Source of the DNA: Mycobacterium sp. 1164985.4
Lineage (GTDB): Bacteria; Actinomycetota; Actinomycetes; Mycobacteriales; Mycobacteriaceae
Reading direction: 5' to 3'
DNA: 64,000 nucleotides
Assembly: GCF_001668575.1 (NCBI RefSeq)
Contig: NZ_LZMD01000033.1
Coordinates: forward strand, 41,677 to 105,676
In this document: positions 11,085-21,612 of the stretch, in pieces
How the letters are laid out: the number at the start of each line of letters is the position of its first letter
Position numbering within the stretch: the first letter of the stretch is position 1
Notes under the pieces: model-generated
Told to the model about the DNA's origin: nothing
What the model saw: the letters and a program-made list of their open reading frames with translations, nothing else
Database searches by the model: none
Position numbers and translations under genes: made by a program

Positions 11085-11990
11085 CTACTCCGGCGACGCG
11101 GTGGCGAACGCCAATGCCTCACCAATGGTGTTGTGGTGGAAGACGAAACCGGCCCGCTCGAGTGCGGCCGGAATGGCACGTTGACCGCCGAGCAGACCCT
11201 CGTCGGCGAACTCGCCGAGCGCGGCGCGCAGCGCGAACCCGGGCACCATCAGCGGTGTCGGGCGGTTGACCGCGCGCCCCACCGCCGTCGTGAACTCGGC
11301 GTTGGTGACCGGCGCCGGGCCGGTCAGGTTCACCGGCCCCGACAGCTCCTCGTGCGAGATCGCGAACAGCAGCGCGCGGATCTCGTCCTCCAGGCTGATC
11401 CACGGCATGTACTGGCGGCCGTTACCCAGGCGGGCGCCCAAACCCAGGGAGAACAGCGGCTTGAGCCTGCCCAGCACTCCTCCGGCCTGCGCCAACACCA
11501 GCCCCGACCGCACCAGCACCACCCGGGCGCCGTCCTGGCGGGCCGGCCAGGTGGCGGCCTCCCAGTCGACGCAGAGATTGGCGAGGAACCCGTCGCCCGC
11601 CGAAGCGGTCTCGTCGGTGATGCGGTGGCCCGTGTCGCCGTAGTACCCGACCGCGCTGGCGTTGACGAGCACCGGCACCTCCGCCTCAGCGACGGCGGCG
11701 GCCAGCACCTCGGTCGGGCCGATGCGGCTGTCGCGCAGGCTTTGTTTGAACGCGCCCGACCACCGTTTCTCGCCGACGTTCACCCCACACAGGTTGACCA
11801 CCGCATCCACCCCGGCCAGCGTCGCCGGGTCGAACTCACCGGTGTCGGGGTTCCAGAACACCTCGTCGGCGTTCGACGGTGCGCGCCGGACGATGCGGAG
11901 CACACGGCGGTCGGTGGCGCGCAGCGCGTAGACCAGAGCCGTGCCGATCAGACCGGACGATCCCGCGATCGCGATTACGGCTTCGGACAC
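11085..11990 (-). CDS. TIGR01777-family NAD-dependent epimerase (Rv2216-like)
   Basis: A 301-residue SDR-type sugar-epimerase-like protein. The N-terminal [15 protein letters not shown] gives the GxxGxxG nucleotide-binding turn, and the [11 protein letters not shown] segment near residue 113 is the family's signature active-site region. A DUF1731-type C-terminus ([20 protein letters not shown]) completes the standard architecture. The substrate is unknown; the E. coli relative is YfcH. It starts with GTG, lies between dlaT and lipB on the same strand with short gaps, and may be part of a dlaT-to-lipA unit. Confidence 0.87.
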   Translation of the reverse strand: MSEAVIAIAGSSGLIGTALVYALRATDRRVLRIVRRAPSNADEVFWNPDTGEFDPATLAGVDAVVNLCGVNVGEKRWSGAFKQSLRDSRIGPTEVLAAAVAEAEVPVLVNASAVGYYGDTGHRITDETASAGDGFLANLCVDWEAATWPARQDGARVVLVRSGLVLAQAGGVLGRLKPLFSLGLGARLGNGRQYMPWISLEDEIRALLFAISHEELSGPVNLTGPAPVTNAEFTTAVGRAVNRPTPLMVPGFALRAALGEFADEGLLGGQRAIPAALERAGFVFHHNTIGEALAFATASPE

Positions 11991-12020
11991 GACAGGCGTA
12001 AGCCCTTCTCTCGGAACCTT

Positions 12021-13883
12021 CTACAGGCCCAGATCGGCCTCGAATGCGCCTTCCTCGAGGCGGCGCTTGACGGTTGTCAGGAAGCGTCCGGCGTCGGCAC
12101 CGTCGATCAACCGGTGATCGTAGGTCAGCGGCAGGTAGCACACCGACCGCACGCCGATCGACTCGTTGCCGAACTCGTCGGCGATCACCCGCGGCCGCTT
12201 GACGATCGCACCCGTGCCCAACATCGCCGCCTGCGGCGGCACCAGGATCGGCGTGTCGAACAGTGCGCCCTGGCTGCCGATGTTGGTGATGGTGAACGTC
12301 CCGCCGGACAACTCGTCGGGCTTGAGATCACCGGACCTCGCGCGCGCGGCGATGTCCGAGATCGCGCGGGCCAGCCCGCCCAGCGACAGGTCGCCGGCGT
12401 TCTTGATGACCGGTGAGAGCAGACCCTGTTCGGTGTCCACCGCGATGCCGAGATGCTCGGCGTCGTAGTAGGTGATTTCCTTGGTCTCTTCGTTATAGCT
12501 GGCGTTGACGTTCGGATGCGCCTTGAGCGCGTCGATGACCGCGACGGCGATGAACGGCAGATAGGTCAGGTTCACGCCTTCGCGTTCGGCGAAGCTGGCC
12601 TTCGCCCGCGCCCGCAGCGACACGATCCTGGTCATGTCGACCTCGTGGGTCTGCGTCAGTTGCGCTGTCGCCTGCAGAGATTCGCGGGTCTTCTTGGCGG
12701 TCAACTGACGGATCCGGGTGGCCTTCTGCGTGGTGCCGCGCAGGTGTGCCAGGGATGCGCGCGAGGCGTTGGCGTCCGCAGGTGCCGCTGCCGCCGGCGA
12801 CTTGCCCGGGGCCTCGGCGGCCTGTTCGGTCGACGGTGCCTTGCTCGACTCCGCCGCCGCCAGGACGTCCTGCTTGCGAATCCGTCCACCAACCCCGGTG
12901 CCCTTCACGCTGGCGAGGTCAACGTTGTTCTCCGCGGCCAACTTTCGCACCAACGGGGTGACGTAGGGGCCGGAGTCGCTCGACGGCTCAGGTTCGGACT
13001 TCGGTTGGGGCTTGGGCGCCGGCTTCGATTCGGATTTCGGCTCGGGCTTCGGTTCGGACTTGGGTTCCGACTTGGCCTCTTGCTTGGGTTCCGGCTCGGG
13101 CTGTTCCTTCGACTCCTGCTTCGGTTCGGGCTCCGGCTCCGGCTCAGGTTCCGGTTCGGGTTCCGGCTCCGGCTCAGGTTCCGGTTCGGGCTCGGCTTCG
13201 GACTTTGCATCGGCATCGCCGATCTTGGCCAGTTCGCCACCCACCTCGACGGTGTCGTCTTCTTCGGCGACGATCTCGATCAGCGTGCCCGCCACGGGCG
13301 AGGGGATCTCGGTGTCGACCTTGTCCGTCGAGACCTCCAGCAGCGGCTCGTCGACCTCCACGCTGTCGCCGACCTTCTTCAGCCAACGGGTCACGGTGCC
13401 TTCGGTGACCGACTCGCCGAGTTCGGGCATCAGCACCGGTGTCGCCTCACCCGAGGATTTCGCGGGGGGTTTGGACTTGGGCTCGGGTTCTGATTCCGTC
13501 TCTTCGGCGGCGGGTTCGGACTGCGCGGCGGGCTCCTCTGCCGGCTTTTCCTCGGCGGGCTCCTCCTGGTCCTCCTCGGCGTCGTCGGAGTCTGCGGTGT
13601 CGCCTTCGTCCTCGTCGGATTCGCCGGTGTCACCCCCGTCCTCGTCGGCGTCGCCGATGACCGCGAGCTCGCCGCCAACCTCAACGGTGTCGTCCTCTTG
13701 GGCGATGATCTTCTTCAGCACACCGGAAGCGGGCGCGGGGATCTCGGTGTCGACCTTGTCGGTGGAGACTTCGAGCAACGGCTCATCTTGTTCGACCGTG
13801 TCACCCTCTTGCTTGAGCCATCGGGTGACAGTCCCCTCGGTAACGCTCTCACCGAGTGCGGGCATCTGAACAGAGATGGCCAT
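12021..13883 (-). CDS. dlaT: Dihydrolipoamide acyltransferase DlaT (E2)
   Basis: A 620-residue E2 subunit of the pyruvate dehydrogenase complex and, in M. tuberculosis, of the peroxynitrite reductase/peroxidase system. Order: lipoyl domain 1 ([14 protein letters not shown] near residue 38), an acidic Glu/Asp/Ala linker, lipoyl domain 2 (the same motif ending IPSP near 170), a long Glu-Pro/Lys-Pro repeat linker (about residues 215-310), a peripheral-subunit-binding domain ([13 protein letters not shown]) and the catalytic domain ending with the HxxxDG motif in [14 protein letters not shown]. The two lysines in DKVD are the sites lipoylated by LipB and LipA. The linkers make it longer than the 553-residue M. 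tuberculosis protein. The ATG at 13883 fits homologues ([11 protein letters not shown]). Confidence 0.96.
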   Translation of the reverse strand: MAISVQMPALGESVTEGTVTRWLKQEGDTVEQDEPLLEVSTDKVDTEIPAPASGVLKKIIAQEDDTVEVGGELAVIGDADEDGGDTGESDEDEGDTADSDDAEEDQEEPAEEKPAEEPAAQSEPAAEETESEPEPKSKPPAKSSGEATPVLMPELGESVTEGTVTRWLKKVGDSVEVDEPLLEVSTDKVDTEIPSPVAGTLIEIVAEEDDTVEVGGELAKIGDADAKSEAEPEPEPEPEPEPEPEPEPEPEPEPKQESKEQPEPEPKQEAKSEPKSEPKPEPKSESKPAPKPQPKSEPEPSSDSGPYVTPLVRKLAAENNVDLASVKGTGVGGRIRKQDVLAAAESSKAPSTEQAAEAPGKSPAAAAPADANASRASLAHLRGTTQKATRIRQLTAKKTRESLQATAQLTQTHEVDMTRIVSLRARAKASFAEREGVNLTYLPFIAVAVIDALKAHPNVNASYNEETKEITYYDAEHLGIAVDTEQGLLSPVIKNAGDLSLGGLARAISDIAARARSGDLKPDELSGGTFTITNIGSQGALFDTPILVPPQAAMLGTGAIVKRPRVIADEFGNESIGVRSVCYLPLTYDHRLIDGADAGRFLTTVKRRLEEGAFEADLGL

Positions 13884-14041
13884 GTGATTGACTCCCTCGC
13901 TCCCTTGAACGGTCGTCGATCGTGCTGGGGTGATTGTCTTCATACCCATCCTGTCACGTCCGGACGCGCAGTTCGCCGCAGACTGTCCGACCCAACGCTC
14001 TGGCACTATCGAAAGAGCTATCGGAGGGAGAGCGGACGGGA

Positions 14042-14398
14042 GTGGGAGTCCTCGACAGGTTCCGGCGCGGCAAGCGCGGGTCCAGAGGCCCGCGCGACGA
14101 TCCTGCCGCCGATCTGAACTACCTGCGCCAGTGGGTCGCCGACCACACCGGCGTCGAAGCGTTCGTCGAACCGAAGACCACCGTCACCGATGTCACCGTG
14201 GTGCTGGTCGCCGCCGACGGCGAGTGGACGCGGCGCCGCGCCGGGGGAGACGCGGGTGCCCGTCTGCTGTCCGACCGGCTGGGGATCCCCGTCTACGACG
14301 TGCAGAAAGTCGGCTATCCGCAGCGGATGCGCGACTACGACGAGCGGCGCCGGATCGAGCGCCGACGTGCGATGCGACGCGAGCTCGAGGAGCGCTAG
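14042..14398 (+). CDS. Conserved hypothetical protein
   Basis: A 118-residue protein that I do not recognise. It starts with a short basic segment ([15 protein letters not shown]), followed by a folded-looking middle with beta strands ([16 protein letters not shown]) and an extremely basic, helical C-terminus rich in Arg, Glu and Asp (residues 95-118). There is no signal peptide or membrane segment. The GTG at 14042 follows a GGAGGGAGAG purine run. It is divergent from dlaT and 50 bases upstream of ephD on the same strand, so it may share the ephD transcript. Confidence 0.65.
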   Translation: MGVLDRFRRGKRGSRGPRDDPAADLNYLRQWVADHTGVEAFVEPKTTVTDVTVVLVAADGEWTRRRAGGDAGARLLSDRLGIPVYDVQKVGYPQRMRDYDERRRIERRRAMRRELEER

Positions 14399-14448
14399 CC
14401 GCAGCACTGATACGGTACCGGCGGTTTCGCCAATTCACGGGAGGTGTA

Positions 14449-16215
14449 ATGGGGGCGATCGCGCAGCGATTCGTCGACAGCACGGATGACGTGCGGATCG
14501 CGGTCTACGAAGAGGGCAACCCCGACCGTCCCACCCTGGTTCTCGTGCACGGGTGGCCGGATACGCACGTCCTGTGGGACGGAGTGGTACCCCTGCTGGC
14601 CGACCGGTTCCGTATCGTGCGCTACGACAACCGCGGCGTCGGGGAATCGACTGGGCCCAAACGGGTTTCGGCCTACCGAATGTCGCGGTACGCCGAGGAC
14701 TTCGAAGCGGTCGTCGCCGCGGTCAGCCCGGCCGGGCCGGTGCACGTGCTCGCCCACGACTGGGGTTCGGCGGCCATGTGGGAGTACCTGGCCCGGCCCG
14801 GTGCCGGCGACCGGATCGCGTCGTTCACCTCGGTCTCGGGTCCGAGCATCGATCACCTGAACGTCTTCATCACCAGTGCCCTGATGCGCCCGTGGCGCCC
14901 GCGCCGGTTCGTGCGCGCGCTGAGCCAGTTCCTGTCGTTCTCGTACATGGGGTTCTTCTCGATCCCGGTGGTGGCCCCGTTGGCGGTACGCGCCTTCGTC
15001 GCCGAGTTCGTGCGCCAGATCCTGTTGGTGCGCGACGGCATCCCGCGCGAGCAACTGCACCATTCGGCGACCTACAGGGCCGACGCCGCGAAGGGCGTCA
15101 AGGTGTACGGCGCCAACTACCTGCGGTCGATGGCGCCGGGGCGCAAGGACCACTACGTCGACATCCCGGTGCAGCTCATCGTCAACACCAGGGATCCGTT
15201 CGTGCGGCCGCACGTCTACGAGGACACCCGCCGATGGGTGGCGCGGCTGTGGCGCCGCGACATCGCCGCCGGACACTGGTCGCCGATGTCGCATCCGCAG
15301 GCCGTCGCGACGTCGGTCGAGCAGCTCGTCGACTATCTCGAGGGCGAGCCCCCCGCGCGTGAGCTGTTGCGCGCGCAGGTCGGCCGGCCGCGCGAACACT
15401 TCAGCGACACACTGGTTTCGGTGACAGGCGCCGGCAGCGGCATCGGCCGTGCGACGGCGCTTGCCTTCGCCCGCGAGGGTGCCGAGATCGTTGTCAGCGA
15501 CGTCGACGAGGGCACAGTGAAAGAGACCGCTGCCCAGATCGCCGCCCGCGGCGGAATCGCGCACGCTTACACCGTCGATGTGTCCGACGCCGACGCCGTC
15601 GAGCGGTTCGCCGACGAGGTGTGCGCCGAACACGGGGTGCCCGACATCGTGGTGAACAACGCTGGTGTCGGACACGCGGGGATGTTCCTCGACACCCCGC
15701 GCGAGGAGTACGACCGCGTGCTGGCCATCAACTTCGGCGGAGTCGTCAACTGCTGCAGGTCATTTGGCCGCCGGCTGGTCGACCGCGGGCTGGGCGGGCA
15801 CGTCGTGAACATCTCGTCGATGGCGGCGTACTCGCCGCAGCAGTCGATGAACGCGTACGCCACCAGCAAGGCGGCGGTGTTCATGTTCGGCGACTGCCTG
15901 CGCGCCGAACTGGACCAGGCGGGCGTCGGCCTCACCACGGTCTGTCCGGGCGCTATCGACACCAACATCGTGCACACCACCCGGTTCGATGCTCCCGCGT
16001 CCAAACTGGACAAGGTCGAAGCCCGTCGCGCGCAACTCGAAAAGGTGTTCTCCCGACGCGGCTATGGGCCGGACAAAGCCGCCCACGCGATCGTCTCGGC
16101 GGTCAAGAAGAACAAGCCGATCCGCCCGGTCGCGCCCGAGGCGCACATCGTCTACGCCGTCGCGCATCTGCTGCCACAGGTGATGCGCAGCACCGCGCGC
16201 GGCAAGGTCCTCTAG
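14449..16215 (+). CDS. ephD: EphD: epoxide hydrolase-like alpha/beta hydrolase fused to short-chain dehydrogenase
   Basis: A 588-residue two-domain protein. Residues 1-300 form an alpha/beta hydrolase of the epoxide hydrolase type: the HGWPDTHVLWDG oxyanion-hole region near residue 31, and HDWGSAAMWEY near 103 with the nucleophilic aspartate. Residues from about 320 form an SDR domain: VTGAGSGIGRATA (cofactor binding), NNAGVGHAG, and the YATSKAA active site near 475. In M. tuberculosis EphD has been linked to metabolism of oxidised mycolic acids. The start was set by the strong GGGAGGTG ribosome site upstream of the ATG. The stop codon begins a 25-nt tandem repeat shared with the end of pepB. 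Confidence 0.92.
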   Translation: MGAIAQRFVDSTDDVRIAVYEEGNPDRPTLVLVHGWPDTHVLWDGVVPLLADRFRIVRYDNRGVGESTGPKRVSAYRMSRYAEDFEAVVAAVSPAGPVHVLAHDWGSAAMWEYLARPGAGDRIASFTSVSGPSIDHLNVFITSALMRPWRPRRFVRALSQFLSFSYMGFFSIPVVAPLAVRAFVAEFVRQILLVRDGIPREQLHHSATYRADAAKGVKVYGANYLRSMAPGRKDHYVDIPVQLIVNTRDPFVRPHVYEDTRRWVARLWRRDIAAGHWSPMSHPQAVATSVEQLVDYLEGEPPARELLRAQVGRPREHFSDTLVSVTGAGSGIGRATALAFAREGAEIVVSDVDEGTVKETAAQIAARGGIAHAYTVDVSDADAVERFADEVCAEHGVPDIVVNNAGVGHAGMFLDTPREEYDRVLAINFGGVVNCCRSFGRRLVDRGLGGHVVNISSMAAYSPQQSMNAYATSKAAVFMFGDCLRAELDQAGVGLTTVCPGAIDTNIVHTTRFDAPASKLDKVEARRAQLEKVFSRRGYGPDKAAHAIVSAVKKNKPIRPVAPEAHIVYAVAHLLPQVMRSTARGKVL

Positions 16216-16279
16216 CCGCTCGCGGCTACTGCCGAATCAGCCGCTCGCGGCTACTGCCAGATCAGCCGCTCGCGGCTAT
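16214..16279. repeat. 25-nt tandem repeats between convergent ephD and pepB
   Basis: Two full 25-base units (16214-16238, 16239-16263; two mismatches) and a third partial copy (16264-16279). Each contains the hairpin AGCCGCTCGCGGCT. The first copy includes the ephD TAG; the third encodes the last codons and TGA of pepB on the minus strand. The three hairpins could act as a bidirectional terminator. Confidence 0.85.
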
Positions 16280-17782
16280 ATCCTCCAGGACCGCGAACAT
16301 CGTCCGCGTCGGCACACCCGTGCCGCCCTTGCCGGTGTAGCCCCACGGGCCTGACGTGTTGTACGCCGGGCCCGCGATGTCGATGTGGGCCCACTGCACG
16401 CCCTCGCGCACGAACTCGCGTAGGTATGTGCCCGCGACCAGCATCCCGGCGAAGCGGGACCCGCTGACGTTGGCGAGGTCGGCGACCGTCGACTTGAGGT
16501 CGTCCTTGAGTTCCTCTGGCAACGGCATGGGCCAGGCGTTCTCGCCGACGGCCTGGGAAATCCTCGCCACCCGGTCGCGGAACTCGTCGCTGCCCATGAC
16601 CCCCGGTGTGCGGGAGCCCAGCGCGACGGTCTGCGCGCCGGTCAGCGTCGAGGTCTCGATCAGGTAGTCCGGTTCGTCCTCGCCAGCGCGCACGATCGCG
16701 TCGGCCAGGATCAGCCTGCCCTCGGCGTCGGTGTTGAGCACCTCGACCGTGATGCCGCCGTACTGGGTCAGGACGTCGCCGGGACGCTGTGCGGTCGCCG
16801 ACGGCATGTTCTCGGCCATCGGCACCGTGGCGATGACGTCGATCGGCAGCTTCTGCTTGGCGGCCAGCACCACCGTCGCGATGACGGCCGCCGCGCCGCC
16901 CATGTCGGAGGTCATGTGGTGCATGTTCGCCGCGGGCTTGATCGAGATGCCGCCGGTGTCGAACGTGATGCCCTTGCCGACCAGCGCGACCTTCTTGCCC
17001 TTGCGCTTGGCGCCCTTGTGCGTCAACCGCACCAACCTCGGCGGCCGCGACGACCCCTTGCCGACGCCGATGATGCCACCGTAACCGGCCTTCTCCAATG
17101 CCTTCTCATCGAGGATCTCGACCGACAGTCCAGCCGCCTCACCCAAAGCCTTTGCGCGCCGGGCGAACTCGTCGGGGAAGAGGTGGCTGGGCGGCGTGTT
17201 GACGAAATCGCGGGCGGTGGCCACCGCCGTCGCGATGTCCGCCGCACGCTGCGCGGACTCCTTGGTGGCCGACTTGGTGTCGGGGGCCAGCGCGGTGATC
17301 TCGCGCAGGCCGGCGTCCTTCGGGGCGGTCTTCTCGCTGCGGAAGTCGCTGAACCGGTACGCGCCCAAGATCAGCCCCTCGATCGCCGCGGTCAGGTCAA
17401 CACCCGACAGCGTGGTCACCACCGACCCGGTGCCGTTCAGCGAACGGGCGGCGACACCCGCGGCGCGGCGCACCGCGTCGGGTGAATAGCTGTCGCGCCG
17501 CTTGCCGAGCCCGACCGCCAGCACGCTGCCCACCGGGAGCGACGGCGCCACGACACGCGTCACCTGCTCGATGCCTGCCTTGGCGCCCAGCGCCGCCAGC
17601 GCGGTCTCGATCTCGGCGACCGCAGAGGTGTCGAGGAACGGGCTGGCCAACACCCTCGCCGAGGAGTCGTCGTCACCGTTGACCACGGGCACGATCAGCA
17701 CCGAGGCGTCGACCTTGCGTTTGGGCAGCGAGGAGCTGACGGTGACGGTGGGGGCTTGGTATCCGGGGGTTGCAGGGCTCAC
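16262..17782 (-). CDS. pepB: Leucyl aminopeptidase PepB (M17)
   Basis: A 506-residue cytoplasmic M17 aminopeptidase that removes N-terminal residues from peptides using two metal ions. The signature NTDAEGRL occurs near residue 347, preceded by the [15 protein letters not shown] metal/catalytic segment near 265 and followed by [11 protein letters not shown]. The N-terminal 160 residues form the usual non-catalytic domain. The GTG at 17782 was chosen because it aligns with homologues; the frame stays open upstream but with unrelated, Arg-rich sequence. The C-terminus (AASG) lies in the third copy of the ephD/pepB repeat. It is transcribed convergently with ephD. Confidence 0.94.
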   Translation of the reverse strand: MSPATPGYQAPTVTVSSSLPKRKVDASVLIVPVVNGDDDSSARVLASPFLDTSAVAEIETALAALGAKAGIEQVTRVVAPSLPVGSVLAVGLGKRRDSYSPDAVRRAAGVAARSLNGTGSVVTTLSGVDLTAAIEGLILGAYRFSDFRSEKTAPKDAGLREITALAPDTKSATKESAQRAADIATAVATARDFVNTPPSHLFPDEFARRAKALGEAAGLSVEILDEKALEKAGYGGIIGVGKGSSRPPRLVRLTHKGAKRKGKKVALVGKGITFDTGGISIKPAANMHHMTSDMGGAAAVIATVVLAAKQKLPIDVIATVPMAENMPSATAQRPGDVLTQYGGITVEVLNTDAEGRLILADAIVRAGEDEPDYLIETSTLTGAQTVALGSRTPGVMGSDEFRDRVARISQAVGENAWPMPLPEELKDDLKSTVADLANVSGSRFAGMLVAGTYLREFVREGVQWAHIDIAGPAYNTSGPWGYTGKGGTGVPTRTMFAVLEDIAASG

Positions 17783-17799
17783 GAAGCCCAACCCTAGCT

Positions 17800-18891
17800 T
17801 CAGGAGCCGGGGTGCAGGTCGTAGGCCGTGACCGGGCCCTCGAACCCCTTGAGCGTCAAGGGTTCCAGAGGGGTCGCGGGGTGGCCGGGCAGCGCATCGA
17901 CCACGTCGCCCGCGGCGAGGATCTGGCCGGGCGCCGCCGCGCTGACCAGCCGCGCGGCCAGGTTGACCGGGGTGCCGAAGTAGTCGCCCCCGAGCGCGAG
18001 CACCAGGCCGTACCCGAGCCCGGCGCGCACGCCCAGGCCGCTCTCGCGGGCTCGCGGATAGTCGATCAGGTCCGTCGCCGCCTGGAGCAGCTGCTCCGGG
18101 TCGGAATTCACCCACATCACCTCGTCACCGATGAACTTGACCACCCGGCCCCCGTCGCCGTGCACCACGTCGCTCACCGCGCCGCTGAACTCGACCAGCA
18201 GTTCGGACAGCTCCGTCGGGCTCAGCCGCTGGGTCAGCACAGTGAACCCTGACAGGTCGGCAAACCCGACACCGCAGGTCACCACCGCCGATGAGTCGTG
18301 GATGACGTTCTCGAAGTAGGCCCTGGCGCTGGTGATGTGGTGGCGCCACACCGAGTCCATCAGCGCCGAGATGCCGGGCACCAGCTCGGCGACGGCGCGG
18401 TAGGCCCGTGCGGTGGTGAGCTCGTCGTGGGTGTGGGTCATCAGCAGGTCCGGCTGTGCGAGCCGGATCATCGATCCGCTGGCCTCGGCGAGGCGCGCCA
18501 TCGTCGCACCGATGATCCGCAGGAAGTTGAGCGCGGCGCCCGGGCCGGTCACCGCGCTGATCGTCCGCCAGGACTGCAGTGCGTCGACGTCGGCGCTGCT
18601 CAGCGCGGGCACGTCGGGGTCGGCGGCCCGCAGGCCGAGCGCCTGCCAGGCGTGGGTGAGATCGGCGAGCGACACGCCGAGCCGCTCGGCGGCCGCCCGC
18701 AGGGTGACAGTGGGCGGGCCAGACCACTGCAGGACGTCACCCGCAAGGCCGAAGAGCCGGCCCCGTCGTTCGGCCTCGACCATGTCCTCGGCGGTGAACC
18801 CCAGCGAGTCGAGGTAGGCGATCAGACCTGCCCGGTCGTGGGCGTCGGCGATCCCGGCGGCTTGCAGCGCGTCGAGATCGACCACCTGCAC
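17800..18891 (-). CDS. Class III adenylate cyclase (Rv2212-like)
   Basis: A 363-residue protein with a class III nucleotide cyclase domain at the C-terminus (about residues 200-360). [15 protein letters not shown] near 208 carries the first metal-binding aspartate and [14 protein letters not shown] near 250 the second. The N-terminal 190 residues are helical; the M. tuberculosis homologue Rv2212 is a cyclase modulated by pH and fatty acids through this region. It makes cAMP in the cytoplasm. It starts with GTG at 18891 (an in-frame GTG 6 bases later is possible), is 17 bases upstream of pepB on the same strand, and is divergent from gcvT with only 39 bases between. Confidence 0.9.
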   Translation of the reverse strand: MQVVDLDALQAAGIADAHDRAGLIAYLDSLGFTAEDMVEAERRGRLFGLAGDVLQWSGPPTVTLRAAAERLGVSLADLTHAWQALGLRAADPDVPALSSADVDALQSWRTISAVTGPGAALNFLRIIGATMARLAEASGSMIRLAQPDLLMTHTHDELTTARAYRAVAELVPGISALMDSVWRHHITSARAYFENVIHDSSAVVTCGVGFADLSGFTVLTQRLSPTELSELLVEFSGAVSDVVHGDGGRVVKFIGDEVMWVNSDPEQLLQAATDLIDYPRARESGLGVRAGLGYGLVLALGGDYFGTPVNLAARLVSAAAPGQILAAGDVVDALPGHPATPLEPLTLKGFEGPVTAYDLHPGS

Positions 18892-18930
18892 AAGTGTGCC
18901 AACTGAGCGTCCCCATTAGGGTGGATCGGC

Positions 18931-20025
18931 GTGACGAACGTGTTGAAGGGCCCGCTGGAAGACCGCCACCGCGAACTCGGCGCGAACTTCGCCGAATTCG
19001 GCGGCTGGCTGATGCCCGTCTCGTACGCGGGAACGGTCAGCGAGCACACGTCCACCCGCAACACCGTCGGGCTTTTCGACGTCAGCCATCTGGGGAAGGC
19101 GCTGGTGCGCGGACCGGGCGCCGCCGAGTACGTCAACTCCGCGTTCACCAACGATCTGCGCCGCATCGGCCCCGGCAAGGCGCAATATACGTTGTGCTGC
19201 AACGACTCCGGCGGGGTAATCGACGATCTGATCGCCTACTACGTCTCCGACGAAGAGATTTTCCTGGTGCCCAACGCCGCCAACACCCCCGCGGTCGTCG
19301 CGGCGCTGCAGGAGCGGGCACCGGCCGGGCTCACCATCACCGACGAGCACCGGTCGTATGCGGTGCTGGCGGTGCAGGGGCCGAAGTCGGCCGAGGTGGT
19401 CGGCGGGTTGGGGCTGCCGACCGACATGGACTACATGGGTTACGCCGACGCCGAGTTCGCCGGGGTGCCCGTGCGGGTGTGCCGCACCGGTTACACCGGC
19501 GAGCACGGTTATGAGCTGCTGCCGCCGTGGGACCAGTCGGATGTGGTTTTCGACGCATTGCTCGAGGCCGTCACGGCCGCGGGTGGCGAGCCTGCCGGAC
19601 TGGGCGCGCGCGACACCCTGCGCACCGAGATGGGCTATCCGCTGCACGGCCACGAACTGTCGCTGGATTTCTCGCCGCTGCAGGCCCGTTGCGGATGGGC
19701 GATCGGCTGGCGCAAGGACGCGTTCTGGGGTCGCGACGCGCTGCTCGCCGAGAAGGAGGCCGGACCGCCCCGGCTGCTGCGCGGACTGAAGGCCGTCGGT
19801 CGGGGAGTGCTGCGGGCCGACCTCACGGTGCTCGACGGCGACCGGCCCGTCGGGGTGACGACATCGGGAACCTTCTCTCCCACACTGAAAGTCGGCATCG
19901 GGCTGGCCCTGATCGACACCGCGGCCGACATCGCCGACGGGGCGCGCGTCGCGGTCGACGTCCGGGGCCGCGCACTCGAGTGTGAGGTGGTCAAGCCGCC
20001 GTTCGTCGAGGCGAAAACCCGCTAG
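18931..20025 (+). CDS. gcvT: Aminomethyltransferase GcvT (glycine cleavage T protein)
   Basis: A 364-residue T protein of the glycine cleavage system, which transfers the methylene group from the aminomethyl-lipoyl H protein to tetrahydrofolate and releases ammonia. Family features: [20 protein letters not shown] N-terminus ([15 protein letters not shown] near 20), [11 protein letters not shown] near 46, [13 protein letters not shown] near 190, [18 protein letters not shown] near 225 and the C-terminal barrel. The GTG start at 18931 is the first good start after the divergent cyclase gene. Its pathway partner H protein depends on the lipoylation genes earlier in the window. ilvE follows 22 bases downstream. 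Confidence 0.95.
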   Translation: MTNVLKGPLEDRHRELGANFAEFGGWLMPVSYAGTVSEHTSTRNTVGLFDVSHLGKALVRGPGAAEYVNSAFTNDLRRIGPGKAQYTLCCNDSGGVIDDLIAYYVSDEEIFLVPNAANTPAVVAALQERAPAGLTITDEHRSYAVLAVQGPKSAEVVGGLGLPTDMDYMGYADAEFAGVPVRVCRTGYTGEHGYELLPPWDQSDVVFDALLEAVTAAGGEPAGLGARDTLRTEMGYPLHGHELSLDFSPLQARCGWAIGWRKDAFWGRDALLAEKEAGPPRLLRGLKAVGRGVLRADLTVLDGDRPVGVTTSGTFSPTLKVGIGLALIDTAADIADGARVAVDVRGRALECEVVKPPFVEAKTR

Positions 20026-20047
20026 CGCCCGGATATACAATCGCTGC

Positions 20048-21166
20048 ATGACTGACGGCCCCCTCGAGTTCACGGTTGAGCGCAATGCGAACCGGGCGAG
20101 CGATGAGGTACGGGCGTCAATCCTGGCCAACCCCGGATTCGGCCGGTACCACACCGATCACATGGTCTCGATCGACTGGCACAAGGACGGGGCCGAGGGC
20201 GAGGGTTGGCACAACGCGCGCGTGATCCCGTACGGCCCGATCGAACTCGATCCGTCGGCGATCGTGCTGCACTACGCGCAGGAAATCTTCGAGGGCCTCA
20301 AGGCCTACCGGTGGGCGGACGGTTCGGTGGTGAGCTTCCGGCCGGAGGCCAACGCGCGCCGGCTGAGGTCCTCGGCGCGCCGGCTCGCGATTCCGGAGCT
20401 TCCCGAGGACGTTTTCATCGAGTCGCTGCGCCAGCTCATCGCCGTCGACGAGCAGTGGGTGCCGCCCGCCGGGGGCGAGGAGTCGCTGTATCTGCGGCCG
20501 TTCGTGTTCGCCACCGAGCCCGGACTGGGTGTGCGGCCGGCGACGCAGTACCGCTACATGGTCATCGGTTCGCCCGCGGGCGCCTACTTCAAGGGCGGCA
20601 TCAAGCCGGTCAGCGTGTGGCTGTCCTCCGAGTACGTGCGCGCCTGCCCGGGTGGGACCGGCGCCGCCAAATTCGGCGGTAACTACGCCGCTTCGCTGCT
20701 CGCGCAGGCCCAGGCCGCGGACAACGACTGCGACCAGGTGGTGTGGTTGGACGCCGCCGAGCGCCGCTTCGTCGAGGAAATGGGCGGGATGAACCTGTTC
20801 TTCGTATTCGGCAGCGGTGGATCGGCACGGCTGGTCACGCCCGAGCTGAGTGGCTCCATTCTGCCCGGGGTCACGCGGGATTCGTTGCTGCAGTTGGCAT
20901 CCGACGCGGGCTTCGCGGTCGAGGAACGCAAGATCGACGTCGACGAGTGGCAGAAGAAGGCGGCCGCCGGCGAGATCACCGAGGTGTTCGCGTGCGGAAC
21001 GGCCGCCGTCATCACGCCCGTCGGCACGGTCAAGCACGCCGAGGGCGAGTTCAGCATCGCCGACGGCGGGCCGGGGGAGATCACGATGGCGCTGCGCGAC
21101 ACATTGACCGGTATTCAGCGCGGCACCTTCGCCGATACGCACGGCTGGATGGCCCGACTCGGCTGA
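20048..21166 (+). CDS. ilvE: Branched-chain amino acid aminotransferase IlvE
   Basis: A 372-residue fold-type IV PLP enzyme that exchanges amino groups between glutamate and branched-chain 2-oxoacids. Family motifs: [15 protein letters not shown] near residue 77, the lysine Schiff-base region [13 protein letters not shown] near 210, and [12 protein letters not shown] near 242, followed by [14 protein letters not shown]. The ATG at 20048 is consistent with homologues ([12 protein letters not shown]). It lies 22 bases after gcvT on the same strand and converges on the DUF732 gene. Confidence 0.96.
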   Translation: MTDGPLEFTVERNANRASDEVRASILANPGFGRYHTDHMVSIDWHKDGAEGEGWHNARVIPYGPIELDPSAIVLHYAQEIFEGLKAYRWADGSVVSFRPEANARRLRSSARRLAIPELPEDVFIESLRQLIAVDEQWVPPAGGEESLYLRPFVFATEPGLGVRPATQYRYMVIGSPAGAYFKGGIKPVSVWLSSEYVRACPGGTGAAKFGGNYAASLLAQAQAADNDCDQVVWLDAAERRFVEEMGGMNLFFVFGSGGSARLVTPELSGSILPGVTRDSLLQLASDAGFAVEERKIDVDEWQKKAAAGEITEVFACGTAAVITPVGTVKHAEGEFSIADGGPGEITMALRDTLTGIQRGTFADTHGWMARLG

Positions 21167-21188
21167 GCCGGGCCACCCGCACCGCACG

Positions 21189-21515
21189 TCAGCCGATCAG
21201 GCTCTCGTGCTCGGGGCAGTAGGACGCGATCGAGGCGCCGACGAAGAACGCCGTATCCTCGAAATCCAGCTTAGTGGTACCGGAGACCGCGTCCACGGCG
21301 GCCGCGAGGTCGCCGCCCCCGTCGATCACAGCGCAGGCGTCGTGCGCGACGCTGATCGCCTCGGAGTCCGACGGTGGCTGGATGCCCTGCCGGCTGAGGA
21401 CATCGATGAACGTGTCGTCGACGGTGTTGGCCGCGGCGGCGCCTGCGGTCACGACGGCTGCGATGCCCAGCGCGCCCACGGCGGCGGCAATGGTGATGCG
21501 GCTCAGATCGAACAT
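21189..21515 (-). CDS. Small secreted DUF732 protein
   Basis: A 108-residue protein with a signal peptide (hydrophobic Ala/Val core, likely cleavage near AAAANT, residue 29) and a mature DUF732 domain. The domain's two cysteines (DACAVID and YCPEHE) probably form a disulfide. DUF732 proteins are abundant, short, exported mycobacterial proteins of unknown function. It occupies the position between ilvE and cobS where M. tuberculosis has other genes. GGAAGG lies 7 bases before the ATG. Confidence 0.85.
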   Translation of the reverse strand: MFDLSRITIAAAVGALGIAAVVTAGAAAANTVDDTFIDVLSRQGIQPPSDSEAISVAHDACAVIDGGGDLAAAVDAVSGTTKLDFEDTAFFVGASIASYCPEHESLIG

Positions 21516-21612
21516 GTCGGGCTTCCTTTCGATGGAGGGTTCCTTGCGGTACCGAAAGGCTCCGACGCCGTCCTTGGCGGATTCTTGGCGACTTCTTGGA
21601 GTCCGGCGCGGC

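Noticed and set aside
12453..13493. Plus-strand Gly/Leu/Phe-Arg-rich frame
   Set aside because: Antisense shadow of the dlaT Glu-Pro linker; the repeats derive from the coding strand.
13930..14448. N-terminal extension of EphD
   Set aside because: The frame is open upstream but Arg-rich and overlaps another gene; a strong ribosome site precedes ATG 14449.
17783..18115. N-terminal extension of PepB
   Set aside because: The open frame overlaps the cyclase gene, is Arg/Gly-rich and lacks likeness to M17 enzymes.
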